A stretch of 64,000 nt of DNA from Archegozetes longisetosus (Eukaryota > Arthropoda > Arachnida > Sarcoptiformes > Trhypochthoniidae), in the NCBI GenBank assembly GCA_018873245.2, contig JAEMBT020000001.1, positions 20,238,141-20,302,140 of the forward strand. Reading direction: 5' to 3'. The position numbers were made by a program, and so were the translations under genes. A model generated the notes under the pieces. It did no database searches. It saw only the letters and a program-made list of their open reading frames with translations, and was not told the origin of the DNA. Shown one piece after another: positions 22,001 through 34,453 of the stretch (position 1 is the first letter of the stretch; the number at the start of each line of letters is the position of its first letter).

Positions 22001-25000
22001 AGTAAACGCTGCTGGAACTGAAATCAGTTATAGTCTTCCAAACGAAGATAGTTCTCGATTTGAAGCTTTATTTGCCGAAATAGAGTCAAAGCAAAAAAAG
22101 TTAGGAATTGATAGTTATGGGGCTTCGATTACAACTATGGAAGAAGTATTCCTCAAGTAAGAGAAGCAATAATTAATATATAACGTAGTTTTACTTATCT
22201 GATTATTATCAAAACGAACAAATGTTTTCAAACATACCCACTAAGCAATCTTTTACCGCTTATAAGGGTTGGAGAATATGCTGAAGAAGGTATCAAAGCT
22301 ATAAATGAGAATCAAAACGGAAACCATGAAATCTCAGAGGTTTCACTCAGTTTTTACGGAGCAGAGCAAATGAAATATAGTTGTCGTAGTACAGGATTTA
22401 AACTAACACTTCAACAATTTCGTGGATTAATATTAAAAAAAGTATTGTTCAGCTATCGTAATCTAGTTCTAACATTAGTACAACTATTACTACCAGTTAT
22501 ATTCACAATCTCATCAATTCTGATACTAAAGTCAATGCCATCGCCTAAAGACTCACCTTCGTTAATATTGAATTTGGATAACTTTAAAGGCACTAAAGTA
22601 CCGCATTTTTACGGTCAAGGGTCGCCACCAATTTGTCTGATTATTACATTAATTCCTTAACAGGCAATAATAAACCTGAAGGTTTTAAACAAAATTCTGA
22701 CAATTTGACTTATGATGCCATCAATGCATTGGATAAACTTTCAAGAGATGACTTGTCATATTACACTAAACACAGACCAATAGCTGCTGCCTTTGAAAAT
22801 AACACTGAATCAAATACCACAATAACTGCTCTGTTCAACAATCAGGCATATCATTCACCGGCCATTTCGATGGCATTTGTTGACAATGCCATCATGAGAT
22901 ATCTGCTCAATAACTCCACGTACAATCTTCAGGTCACTAATCATCCGTTTCCTCGAACTGCCGCTGAAATATTAGTTGCACAACAGTATCAATCTCAGGC
23001 ACAGATTCAATTGGCACAGAATATGATGTTTGCGATGTCTTTCTTGGCTGCGAGTTTTTCAGTGCTTTTAGTCAAAGAGCGATCTATAAAAGGAAAACAT
23101 TTACAACAAGTCTGTGGAGTCAAGCTATACTTATTCTGGATCTCATCATTTATATGGGACTTTTTGACTTACATAATTCCGTGTGTTCTTGTAATGATGG
23201 CATATCTGGGTTTTCAACAGGAAGGCTTCGACAGCAGCGAGCAACAGTTGCGCTTACTATTATTGTTCGTGGTTCACGGACTAGCAATGTTGCCATTTGT
23301 GTACGCGCTATCTTACATGTTTGACGTTCCGTCCACTGCTTATGTGCGCATATGTCTATATAATATAGTTCTTGGTATCGGAACATTTCTAGCTGTCATT
23401 ATCACAGAAATACCACTTTTTGGAATACAGAGTGCCAGTAAAGCAATGGATTTTATTTACAGCATGTTCTTACCAAACTTTTGTTTGGGTCGTTCTATAT
23501 ATAATTTGTATAATAATTATATGGGAAATAAAATCTGTACGAGCATATATCAATTAGAACACAATGGCATAAAGTATTCAAGATATTTGTAAATCAAACG
23601 TCACAGCTGATCAAATACCTGATGGCATCAGAATGTGCTGCAAAGGTTTGCATTTATTTTCTTTAACTCTTTGTCTTTTATATTTGCATAATCACCACAA
23701 CTATTTGCACGTATTGTTGCGATTAAAACTATTTGCAACTTCGCCAAAGTTATTTCCATATTTTTCTATAACTGCTTAATTAAATATTAGTTGAAAATGA
23801 AAAAAATTTAAGGATAAGATGCAATTAAAGAGAAACACATATAGATTAGTGTTGAATAACTTCTTTGTTAATGCATCTAAAGAGATTTGTAAATCCGTTA
23901 GAGAGTTATATGTCTCTTTAGATGCCTTTTACATTTGTTTCAACTTAAAATAACAAATAAACTGAAACCAAATAAGTTACCCACATAAGTATTTAATTCA
24001 TATATTCACTATAATTTGATAGGAAAATGTGGTGATGATTGTTACGGATGGGATGAAGACTACCTGAGTTGGGGTACACCAGGAATCGGAAGAGTATTAG
24101 TTTTGCTATTATTTCAAACAGCATTCTATTGGGCTTTAATTGTAATGATTGAACATAACGTGTTTCGTAACATTAGATACCTTTTTGCTAGTTCTGGTTC
24201 GAAAAAGAAATCGACAAATGATACAAATGTTGCAACGAATGGTGACTACAATTTAGATGTTGTTGAAAAACCAGACGAAGATGTTTTACTCGAAGAAAAA
24301 CGATTAGAGAATGCTCGCTTAGAAGAACTGACAGAAAGCGATACTTTGATCATCAAAAAGTTGGTTAAAAATTACGGATCATTTTGCGCGGTTAATAATA
24401 TATCTTATGGCGTGCGAAAAGGAGAATGTTTTGGTCTACTTGGAATAAACGGAGCAGGAAAGACAACCACTTTCAAAATGATAACTGGAGACGAACCCAT
24501 TACTTCTGGTGATATTTATGTCGGTGGCTTTAGCGTTAAGAATAATATACAGAATGTTCAGCGACAGATTGGTTATTGTCCACAATTCGATGGACTGTTG
24601 GATCAGTTGACTGGTCGCGAAACTTTGACTTTATTTTGTAGACTAAGAGGAATTAAAGAATATGAAATACCGGTGCAGATCGCTGAAATAAGTAAATTAT
24701 TGTACTTTGATATGCATATCGATAAGTTGGTCGGAAAATATAGCGGAGGAACTAAACGCAAATTGAGCACTGCTGTTGTGAGTTTCATTATTACTTTAAG
24801 ATTAATTTTCTAGGATTATTAAGAAATAGATTCAATTGCTGCTTCATTTGTAAAACTATTTTAAGAATTCCAAAAAGTTCTATACCAAACAGGATAATAA
24901 TTGGAATTAAGCACGACTTTAATCTTGGCCAATAGAATAAATTTATTCTTTTTTAAATTTAAGGCGCTTCTCGGTGATCCTCCAGTTTCATTCTTGGACG

Positions 25001-25581
25001 AACCGACAACAGGTGTCGATCCAGTTGCCCGAAGATGTCTTTGGGATGCATTGACTAAAAAGTTATCAGAAGGATGTTCTATTGTATTGACATCTCATTC
25101 TATGGAAGAATGCGAAGCTCTCTGTAATAGACTTATAATAATGGTTAATGGAAATATATGTTGTATTGGAAGTCCTCAACAACTTAAGAATAAATATGGA
25201 AGGGGATACACTGTTCTGATCAAAGTCTCGACTGGAACTTATGAAAGAAGACTATCGCGAACTAATAGCCAAATGCGCACGTCTTTCAAAGCACTCAATC
25301 GTCAAACCAGTGTCGTATCAAATGATCTAATTTTGATCCAAAATATCAACGAAGTCAAGTCATTTATGTCGAAGTCATTTCCTAGCAGTGAATTAAAAGC
25401 GATTCACAACAATTTACTACATTATAGTATTACTGATGAAACTCTTCCCTGGAGTCGAATATTTGGTCTGATTGAAAGATCCAAAGATAGACTAAATATT
25501 GAAGACTATTCTATAGGACAGACCACTTTAGAACAAATATTTTTGTCTTTTGCCAGAAAGCAAAGAGAATCAAAAGATTAA
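19066..25581 (+). CDS. ABCA: ABCA-subfamily full ABC transporter
   Basis: Full-size lipid-type exporter of about 1727 residues with the order TMD1-NBD1-TMD2-NBD2. Exons: 19066-19396, 19601-20364, 20428-20507, 20572-21116, 21187-21500, 21603-21761, 21822-22156, 22267-22613, 22664-23536, 23583-23645, 24023-24777, 24964-25581. The start [18 protein letters not shown] is the canonical ABCA N-terminus. NBD1 has [10 protein letters not shown] (about residue 570), Q-loop CPQFDVL, signature [10 protein letters not shown], Walker [12 protein letters not shown] and [12 protein letters not shown]2 has [10 protein letters not shown] (about 1410), [32 protein letters not shown] and LTSHSMEE. The C-terminus [14 protein letters not shown] is family-typical. 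Two joins (50-bp and 46-bp introns at 22614 and 23537) are forced by reading-frame changes; compensating frameshifts are the alternative. The long loop after TM7 is Asn-rich with glycosylation sites. AATAAA lies at 25698. Confidence 0.92.
23873..23925. repeat. Perfect 13-bp hairpin in an ABCA intron
   Basis: GCATCTAAAGAGA (23873-23885) is followed 27 bases later by its exact reverse complement TCTCTTTAGATGC (23913-23925). It sits within the 377-bp intron between the exons ending at 23645 and starting at 24023. The stem is shorter than a microRNA precursor, and its role is unknown. Confidence 0.5.
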
Positions 25582-27168
25582 CTTTAAAAAATTGTTCTTA
25601 ATTTAATTCAATGTTAATTTGGTTTAGGCTAAGAATTTGTCAATAATGCAGATTCATTTGTAGTTTTAATGAAATATTTAAACAGTATTTATCAAATAAT
25701 AAATTAATTTAGATATTCGAACAATGTCAAACATATCTGAATGCCCATTTTAAAATAGGTTATAAACTTTTCAAATTTGAATCAGGATTTCAGTATGATT
25801 TTAGTATTCGTGGCAACAGAACAAGAAAAAGTGCACCACTTCGCTAATGATTTGTTTCACAACTCATTCAATATTAGATGGTATTTCAAGTTTTAATCAA
25901 ATCATGTTACCCATCAAACCAAATATGTACTAATTTATTTATACTTAACAATATAGATTTATCCGTATAGCTATAACTATACAAATGAAGGAACTCGAAA
26001 GAATGTACAGTTCAGAAAATAAAGCATTTCGAGAAAATTCATATTTTGGTTACGATTGTTTGTTATTAAGACAAGTGTTAACTTGAGAACTAAATATTGT
26101 TTGCCAAATCATAGTGATTGGATTGTTTGGTGTAAGATTGACACGTTTCAATGCCATGTAGTTGTGGCATCAACAATTAGGAAACGTGTTCAGTTTTGGT
26201 AAAACCTGCAGCATTTAAATCAAGGAAAGCTGTTTTCGATTGTACAATCGAAAATGATTAGGGTTTTCATTTACTAAAAGTTTATGATAGGAAGCATAAT
26301 AGTTGCTCAGCAATTCATGCATCTATGATCATAAAAATTGTCTACAAATTCAAACAATTCAATCAATATTGATAAGTTGGCACTACAGTCTATAATTTAT
26401 AAATATTAATACATTTGTGTAATTTTGATTTCAAAAATAAAAGTTCGTTTACTCGAAATTAACTTTATTTAACTTTAATAATAGTTTGTTTAGTTTTTAT
26501 ACTCTTTTATACTAATAGTTTTTTTAGTTTTTTCTTATTTAAACTAAAAGTTTTTTGTAAAGCATAAAAACTAACTGTTCAACTTATCTAATGGTAAGCT
26601 TACAGAAACAATGTTCGACAAAACTTCATTTAACTAACTTTACTAGTTTCAAATTGATTAGAATCTCAATTCAATTTTTGTCTATTTTCAATCCCTAATA
26701 CGTGTAATTTGAATCTTTTTTTGAGACAGCAAAATATGTTTTGTGTTATTTGTATAGATTTGTATTAAAACTTGAAAATAATCACTTTCTCCTTGAAAGG
26801 AAGCTCAAGAATTGCCTTCAAATTGAATTGAATTGTTCAAAGTGTATAGATTTATTTTCAATAGGAAGGGTTCACAATCGTGTATAACGTCATTTATTAT
26901 AGAGATTCATAGAGTGAAGACGTGACAAAATATGTGAATCACAGCTGTAAAGTAGTCTGTATTTACGTTGATTTATGCATTAATAATAGCATAAAACATA
27001 TGAATTAATACATATTAAATGATTAATTTGTGAATTTGTTGTAAATCTGATGTTTTGTAATATCGACTCGAAATGTTGAGAATGATCAGTCTTTTAAGAC
27101 ATTATTTATTAAAAATATCTTAAAATGTTTATATTTATTCATTTATCAATTATTTAAAAGTGAAACTT
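25582..27168. other. Intergenic region between ABCA and QSOX
   Basis: No gene seen. It contains two small dyad-symmetric sequences near 26.14-26.25 kb, listed separately, in otherwise A+T-rich DNA. Confidence 0.45.
26141..26254. repeat. Hairpin and 22-bp palindrome
   Basis: ACACGTTTC (26141-26149) pairs with GAAACGTGT (26181-26189), and inside it ATGCCA pairs with TGGCAT. Forty-four bases further, TTTTCGATTG-TA-CAATCGAAAA (26233-26254) is a perfect 22-bp palindrome. Both could be protein-binding dyads or remnants of small foldbacks. Confidence 0.4.
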
Positions 27169-29432
27169 ATGAAAACAGAAGTTAATAATAAAATAATGTC
27201 AAAAACAGGCGCAAAAAATACGAACAATTCTGTTATATGTTTAATGCAAGCAATTATTTTCTATTCATTAATAATAGTGTTAATTATTTATACGTTAATA
27301 ACAATCGTTTCGTCGATTCCTTCGCTCAACAAATCGCTATACGTTCCAAACCAAGATATCAATATTTTAGTGGATCAAAATTTCAGTCAAAATGTTTTCG
27401 ATCACGAATTAAACTCCAGACGTATTCAACTGATTCAGTTCTATAACTCGTGGTGCGGACATTGCATTTCATTCGCACCGACTTTTAAATTACTTGCATC
27501 TGATGTCAGACAATGGTCTCAGTTGATGTCAATTTCAGTGGTCGATTGCGCTCAAGATATAAATACGAAACTGTGTCGAGATATGGATATTTATGTATAC
27601 CCGACTCTTAGGATGTTTTGGTTTAGTCCTAAATCCAACCAAAAAGGAGAGGAACTCAAAGGTATTTTTCCATTGGTTTGTTAATAAAAACTTTGATGAC
27701 AAAATGCTTGTTTTATTTAGTTTAATACTAATTTTTCATATCTATTCTAAAGCTGACGAACGAAGTGTAGTGGGACTCAGGACTGCTGTCATCAAATGGA
27801 TAGTTGACAAATGGTCGATGGGAGTACCGCGTGCTTGGCCGGATTTGATGCCAATCAGCGCTCTATCGAAGGATCAATTAATAAAATCTCTTCCTATTGA
27901 AAAAGGGATTCCAATTGTTATTGTTGTGGAAAGTGAGAAATCATTTCTTGGACGAGAAGTCAGTATTGATTCATAAGATATTAAAATATTTGAAAATATG
28001 AGTTTGATACAATTATATACTCGTTTTCAGATTATCTTAGACTTATCTTCATATCAAGACTCAGTAACAGTATTTCGAATGTTAGATTCAAGTGATCAAT
28101 TACTTAAAGAAATGCTTCCGCAAACCATCGATCACTATAAGCGTCCATTTATGTTAACTATCGATAATATTAATTATAAATTTAAGTTTTTATCAATGTA
28201 AGTAAAAGGAATTATTAGATAATTAATGCTTCAAAATTGAAGGAAAATGATTTTTAAAATAATTCTTTCAAAGGCCTGTCTATGAAGAGAAAAAGTTACG
28301 CGAAATGTTTATCAAAGTAATTAAAGATAATTTTATCGACGAAGAACTTATACTCAGAAACGAACAACAGTTACAACCGGCTCCTGAAAAGCAATTGACA
28401 GCGAATCATAACAATAATGATGAACAAACAGATGAACATATTTATATGTCTGATCTTAACAATGCATTAAGATATTCATTATTTCAAGAAGTAGCACTTA
28501 AGAAAAAATTAAACACAACTCAATTGAATGCATTGAAGAATTATTTAACAGTACTTGAACTGCATTTTCCTTTTCAAACAAAAAAGATGCTAACTTTTAT
28601 TAAATATTTGAATGAGTGGTTGGCGAAAAAGAAACCGAACAGCGATGTCGATATGGAAGATATGTTGACAACTATGAAGATATATGAAGAATATTACCAT
28701 TTCCCAGAAATGAAGAAATGGAAGACATGTGCTGGAAGTGATGGCAAATATAGGGGATATCCGTGTTCTTTATGGACACTTTTTCATACATTAACTGTCA
28801 GTGAATATAAAAATACTCTCGAGTCCCAGAAGTGGTCAACACTTCATTCGGTTTTATACGCGATGAGAGATTACATTAAAAACTTTTTCGGCTGTACTTA
28901 TTGTGCAAAACATTTTGGGTCAATGGCACAAGAGTTAGAAACAGCTCTTATTTATCCAAATAGTTCTGTTTTATGGCTATGGAAAGCTCATAATAAGGCA
29001 AACTTACGATTGAAAGGTGATCCTAGTGAGGACCCTAAATTCCCAAAAGTATTGTTTCCAAAGATCACTCAATGTCCTCATTGTTATCAATCGGACTCGC
29101 AGTTTAACGAAGAAAATGTTTTCGATTATTTGTTAGAACATTATTCTTCCGACAACATCGTCAAAGATGAGACAGAGTTAAATAATGATATTAAAACAGA
29201 AAAACCAGAAAAAGTGATATCAAATAGTAATGAATTTTCTGGTAAGTCAGTCGGTACTAGTATTAGAAACAAATGGAATTATAGTCTGTTGAATGGTATG
29301 GATTATAGTCTTATTTTGTTTTTATATTTTGCTTCCGCTGCTCTAATAATATCTCTTTGTGTTTGTCTTAAGTTAAGAGTTAGAAGGAGAGGACAAAAAT
29401 ACAATTCATTGAAATCTTTTAGCTATGCTTAA
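27169..29432 (+). CDS. QSOX: Quiescin sulfhydryl oxidase (QSOX)
   Basis: Flavoprotein that makes disulfide bonds in secretory proteins by coupling a thioredoxin domain to an Erv/ALR oxidase. Four exons (27169-27661, 27753-27958, 28031-28197, 28274-29432) give 674 residues. A hydrophobic leader (about residues 24-50) targets the secretory pathway. The thioredoxin domain has SWCGHC (Cys96/Cys99) and the cis-Pro region VYPTLRMF. The helix-rich linker is followed by the Erv domain, with WTLFHTLTVSEYK, the redox CTYC (Cys496/Cys499) next to FAD, the FAD-binding WLWKAHNKAN, and a C-terminal CPHC (556/559). A transmembrane segment near 635-660 (LILFLYFASAALIISLCVC) followed by basic residues makes it a Golgi/ER type membrane form. 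The ATG at 27169 is the first in frame; Met10 is an alternative. AATAAA is at 29547. It converges with the caspase. Confidence 0.94.
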
Positions 29433-29853
29433 AAATAACTTAATCTAATTTTTAAGATGTCCATCAATTTTTGAATAAACTTTGATTTAAGTCAGATGTT
29501 AACAAAGTATGTATTTTGAGAGATTATATTTAAGTGATTTTATTTCAATAAATCAACGATCAATTTGAATAAAATCTTTATTATTTAAAATGAAGTTTTT
29601 CACAAATTTGGTTACAATATTTGTTTTATTGCAATTTTTCTCTTATCATTGAAGTTGGTGCTCATTTTAGCTTTAATCACATTCATTGTTAAGCATAAAT
29701 TTAAGGCACCAATAAGTTGGATTTGGCTGAGAATAATATAGATGCGATCTACAATAAGAAATTACTAATCGTTCCAAAATTGATTTAAAGTTTACTTAAT
29801 AAGCGTGAAAATGTAAATATCAGGTTCTACGCACAGTTGGAAGACGTCTAACT

Positions 29854-31576
29854 TCAAAAGTTGATAGTAAAATCAATTAATTTGATAGTACGTTTGTCTG
29901 TGAGATTAAACCAGATATTCTTAGTCTGGCACTGTTCCCATGAAAATATACGACTCGCCAAATTAAATAAAATTCTTTTTGCTTTTTCCTTGTCTTCTTG
30001 ATTATCATACCATTTATCTAAATCTTTTCTCTTGTATTTTTGATTGATTCTTTCTTTGAGTAAACGGTTCGCCTATTATTCAGAAGATATGGATTTAATT
30101 ATTCATCTTATTAATTATTTTTCAATCGATTCGATTTATGAAACACTAATTTATTCGACTTACTTTAGTTAAAATATCGTTAAAATGCTTATATGATTTT
30201 TCTTTGAAAGCTTGTGAAAGCGCTTCGCCGAACGCGGTACCACTTGCATGATCGACATGTGATAAATATCCTGATGACAAAGTGATTTTTATTATGTTCA
30301 GACAAGCTTTAGCTGAGGTCACCAAATAATGCTAAACACATGTAACTACAAGCTGATCAACTAATTTCAACCGAACCTCACTTATGAAGTGAAGAAGCAC
30401 ACACTCGCTCGCAATAATAATCACAATAATAACCTCAATTTATGTGTTTAGGTATGAGTTAGGTTGGGTCTGCGCGTTTTGTACTCACTGGTGGCTAACA
30501 TCCTTAACTAAAGCTAAGATTTGTAACAATTTCCTTAAGTCATATTCGTACAAACCTTCTAAAGTAGAAAAGCATATAATGACTTCGTCTTGTGATGGAA
30601 TTCTCCTTGATTCTGACTCCTCTTTTTCATAACGAGCGCACAACGAATCGATACCCAAATCGAAGTTATCGTAATTATCTAATTCGTATGAAGATATAAG
30701 TTAACTTTAAAAACAATAGACTATATTTAGCATCTACCTCCACGACAACAGTTGAAGAAGAAAATTTTGGGTTTGTGTTGCAACGCTTCACAGTTTTTAT
30801 TATTCAATAACTCAATGAGTGAATCAATTTTCACATTTTCTCCGTCGAATCCATAGATTTCTCTTTTGCTGTTTCCGTGAGTTATTATCATGAATATGAA
30901 AGCGTTATGTTTTCTCACAGCTTCATCTTTAGAAATATCTATTAATTTCTGTTTAATTTGTTGTGCACTCAAGTTTTTCTCCATAATGACATCAAAGTTT
31001 AACTGATAGAAAATATTACGGAATTTCTGCATCTCTTTGTAAGTGCCTTTTGTAAAATAATTGTTTATCAATAGGCAATACCCACGCGGAATATCCATCA
31101 TATTATAGACATCCGAAAGCGTATTACTCGAGCTGTTATCTTTCCAGGCAAGTTCACACTTATCATTGATATCGCTCTCATCTTTATAGAAACTGAACCT
31201 TTCGACATATCCATTTTTAGGATCGCATCTGCTCAAATCAGTTAAATCAATGACGTTCGGATCTAATATTAGCGCCGCTTCATCGAAACCAATATGAAGT
31301 AATGCCTCAACTAACTTATCGTAATTTCCATCGTCATTAAAACAGTTTCTGAGTATATGTTCCTCATCGATCTCTATTTCCTGACAATTATTGCAAACAT
31401 TTTTATACTTTTGATTCACTCTGTGATTTTTTATTAAATAAGTTACTTACCATTTGATCATCTCTCAGACAAAGAAAATTAAATTTTTGCAGTTCTGGTA
31501 TAAGTTTATCCTTGTCTATTAGTTGACACAATCTGCTGAAGTTTTCAGTCAAAATTCTAACCCTTTCAGATGACAT
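29854..31576 (-). CDS. CARD-containing caspase with altered substrate pocket
   Basis: Cysteine peptidase of family C14, initiator type by architecture. Exons on the reverse strand: 31576-31451, 31407-30738, 30678-30556, 30270-30164, 30072-29854, giving 414 residues. Residues 1-95 form a CARD-like death fold. The large subunit includes GYCLLINN, ITHGNS (catalytic His219) and FFFNCCRGD (catalytic Cys263, at the QACRG position). An Asp-rich linker (DNYDNFDLGID) offers processing sites. The small subunit starts around IPSQDEVIICFSTLEGYLS and runs to the end. Relative to caspase-3, Arg64 becomes Thr161, Gln161 becomes Asn261 and Arg207 becomes Val312, so all three S1 residues that grip the substrate Asp are changed. 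Intron 1 is only 43 bp. Intron joins are in phase. The 3' end faces QSOX, 421 bp away. Ligand domains make it Dronc/caspase-9-like, but specificity is doubtful. Confidence 0.88.
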
Positions 31577-33855
31577 TTTTGATTAGAAACAATTGAGTTG
31601 TTTGGTCTAATCAATCGAAAATACTTATTCTGTGTTATCTGAATTATCTTTGTTACAAATATAATTGAAGGTTAGTGGCGCATTGTAATAGAAACTACTT
31701 TTATTGTATATAACAAGATGTCCTATTAATTTAAGAATCCTCTGTGTTCATGACGATTATCTTTTTGTCTGGCAAATTCAATTTTTATGCCAATTCAGTT
31801 TTAAATATATAGTTGCAATCAAACACAATTTGTTTAAACCAATTACCCAAAAGATTTCTTATAAATTGTAATCAACCTTCAAACCAACAGTAAAGAAAAT
31901 AAAGAAAATTTTCAGCAAAATTAAAAGTCAATATCTTAAAATGAATATGAAATAGTGAATGGGAATCTCAAGCGAATTAGGGCTACATCTCGAATATGGC
32001 TTTAAATTTGGAATGCTTCAAATTGTGTTTCCTAAAATACAGACACTTGTAGACACCCAGAAGAATCAAATAAGAGAATAGGTAATTAGCCATATTTAGA
32101 ATTGAATGATAACTAGATAGATATAATGAAAATACCCGATAGTTAAACGGGTTTTGATGTGAAGAGTATGATGACAGGTCAGACTAATGTTTATGTTTAT
32201 GACGGCGCATGTAATGAGAAGGGCATCAAAACCCATAAAATTCATTCGAATAATTAGGACAAAGAACCACTGAATGACAGATAATTGAGAGTCAAATTCT
32301 TTGATTTGTTAGATGAGGCACAAAAATCTGGGACGGGAGCCTAGGGAGAACTCTTACATCCGTGTGCTGTCGTAGAAAAACGCGATTGTATTTTTTGGAT
32401 TGTCAGATAATGGATCACCATAAGAACTAATTGCTGAAGTAAATAAAAGTGACGTCAAACTAACATCAACATTTTTACCGATATTCGGAAGCGAGAGTTT
32501 ACTATTCAAGTGACTATAGGCTTGAAATATTTTCATAATAAAGATCTAGTACATCGAGACATATTTAGAGAATATATTAACCTTTTTAATACGTCTATCC
32601 GGTTATCTTGTGGTCATACAGGAAATTTTGGTACGTCCCAAGCATCTGGCGCAACAGTTGATAATCTAGTAGAACTCGAGTGAATCTTTAATGAATATAT
32701 TTAGTTATGCAGAATGTGAATAATTATATTTGGGAGACAGTATTGATGAGATGAGACAAAAGTTAGTGAATGGATAGTTTAGAGAACTAAATCAATTGCT
32801 AGGAAAACTCAATATCATTAATATTTATTAAAAATAAGTTTTGTTTTTCGTGTAATATCAGACAAAACAAAGTTTTAGAATGGGTTGCATAAGTTTAGTA
32901 TTGGTATAAGATATCTTGTAGTATCTGTATTATCAGGTAAGTAACGCTCAATCATTCTACTAGATAAGAATATAGTTGTCTCGTATAATTCAGTTAAGTA
33001 ATTGTTGATTACTTTCTCGAAAAGTATTCAAATTAAGGGTATGCTTGTATATTTTTTCGTGTAATTTCAGTCATTTAATCTTTAGGTTACGGTATAGTTT
33101 AAGTAGCTTTTGAAACCGATTGTAAATCGTATCTTATCTAATCAATGTGAATTTATTTAATTGTATTTTACATAACTTTAGTTTGGTCGACATCATGCAG
33201 AGCGAGTTTCAACAATTCAACAGTTATTTATATCTTCCCTAAAAGCCATACTATTTTTCAAAAACTACATTTGTGTCAATTTAGAAATAGAGAAATCAAA
33301 AATATAAATATCTTTCAAAAGTGAGCCAGAGAATCATTTTTTCATCTATATCAATTTTAAATTATCTAAACCAATCTTTAATTTTCGATAAGTCCGTCAA
33401 TTATCCCGTCAAAATAACAAACTTAAGAACATTAATGAGCGCATATCATTGAAGTTTTGGTCGTACGATTACCTCACATTGAACTGTATGGCAGCAACAG
33501 ACAACAATAATTTGCACCTAATCGATGGTGCATTTATTCAGTCGTCAAAATATGAATTAAGACTATGTTTATATTGAATAATTGAATAATTTTTATGGTA
33601 ATTAGAACTGGAAATCCATAAAAATCCATAGAAATCCATAATAATCTGACTGGTAATTGTTCAGTTGATTTGAAGAGTCACGAACATGATTCTAGTATTA
33701 AAAACCAAAATAGTTTATAGATATGGTTTACGTGTTTATAGATACCTTTCACTGTAATTTCAAATAATACAACATTTGAAGTCTTCCTTTTATGCTAGTT
33801 TTATGCTAATTTATTTGTAAATTACTTCAACTTTTTTACTAAAAAGTAAACAAAA
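31577..33855. other. Intergenic region upstream of the caspase
   Basis: No supportable gene. A reverse-strand open frame at 32354-32536 (60 codons) is unlike any family I recognise and has no clear splice partners. The caspase promoter should lie near 31.6 kb. Confidence 0.45.
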
Positions 33856-34332
33856 ATGAACTGGTTTTTTGTTGAACTAGATCTTGACTCAATTTATTTA
33901 ATATTTCAATTTTTAAGGTGCAAAGTACTTCCGAGTTCTAGTATTAATGATTTTGAATTGCATAAAAATGTTGATCAATACAGACTCTATGGCTCTGATC
34001 CAAATGTCAAATGTAATACGGAATATTGCACCTTTGAAGATAAAACTAATTTGATAGTGCGAAACATCTTACTTCTAGCAAAATGAAAAGCCAGTTCGTT
34101 TTCTGCAAACGATTTTGTGACTACATCCACAACTAAATCTTATGCGTGTGGCACTCATTCAACAGTTATAAAGAAACAAGAAACGCATTATACAAGTAAT
34201 TATTACTCAACACAAGGTTTCCATAGTGTATATAAACGCTATAACACATATAACTGTAAGATAACTGATTTTATTGCCGTAAACTTAATGAAGTTTCAAT
34301 TTGTTTATTTTTTCGAAAAGTTTGAAGAATAA
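33856..34332 (+). other. Two same-frame Cys-containing open frames, possible small gene
   Basis: An ATG-started frame of 76 codons (33856-34086) and a second frame of similar length (to 34332) share the same phase, separated by one TGA and about 30 bp. The first contains NVKCNTEYCTFEDK, the second YACGTHSTVIKKQE and YKRYNTYNCK, followed by a good GT-AAGA donor. The composition is less A+T-biased than the neighbouring spurious frames. It might be exons of a small secreted Cys-rich protein or a decayed gene. I do not recognise a family, and no signal peptide is visible. Confidence 0.25.
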
Positions 34333-34453
34333 AATTAAAAGTTAAAAACAAAAATTTGAAAGAATAAGTGGTTTACTTGAGTCTTAGAGACGACTAAAAG
34401 ACCAGATAACTGGTATAGATCCTGATCACTTTAGATTCAAAGTTGTCTATTAA

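Noticed and set aside
32354..32536. 60-codon reverse frame upstream of the caspase
   Set aside because: Plausible composition but no homologue recognised and no splice partners.
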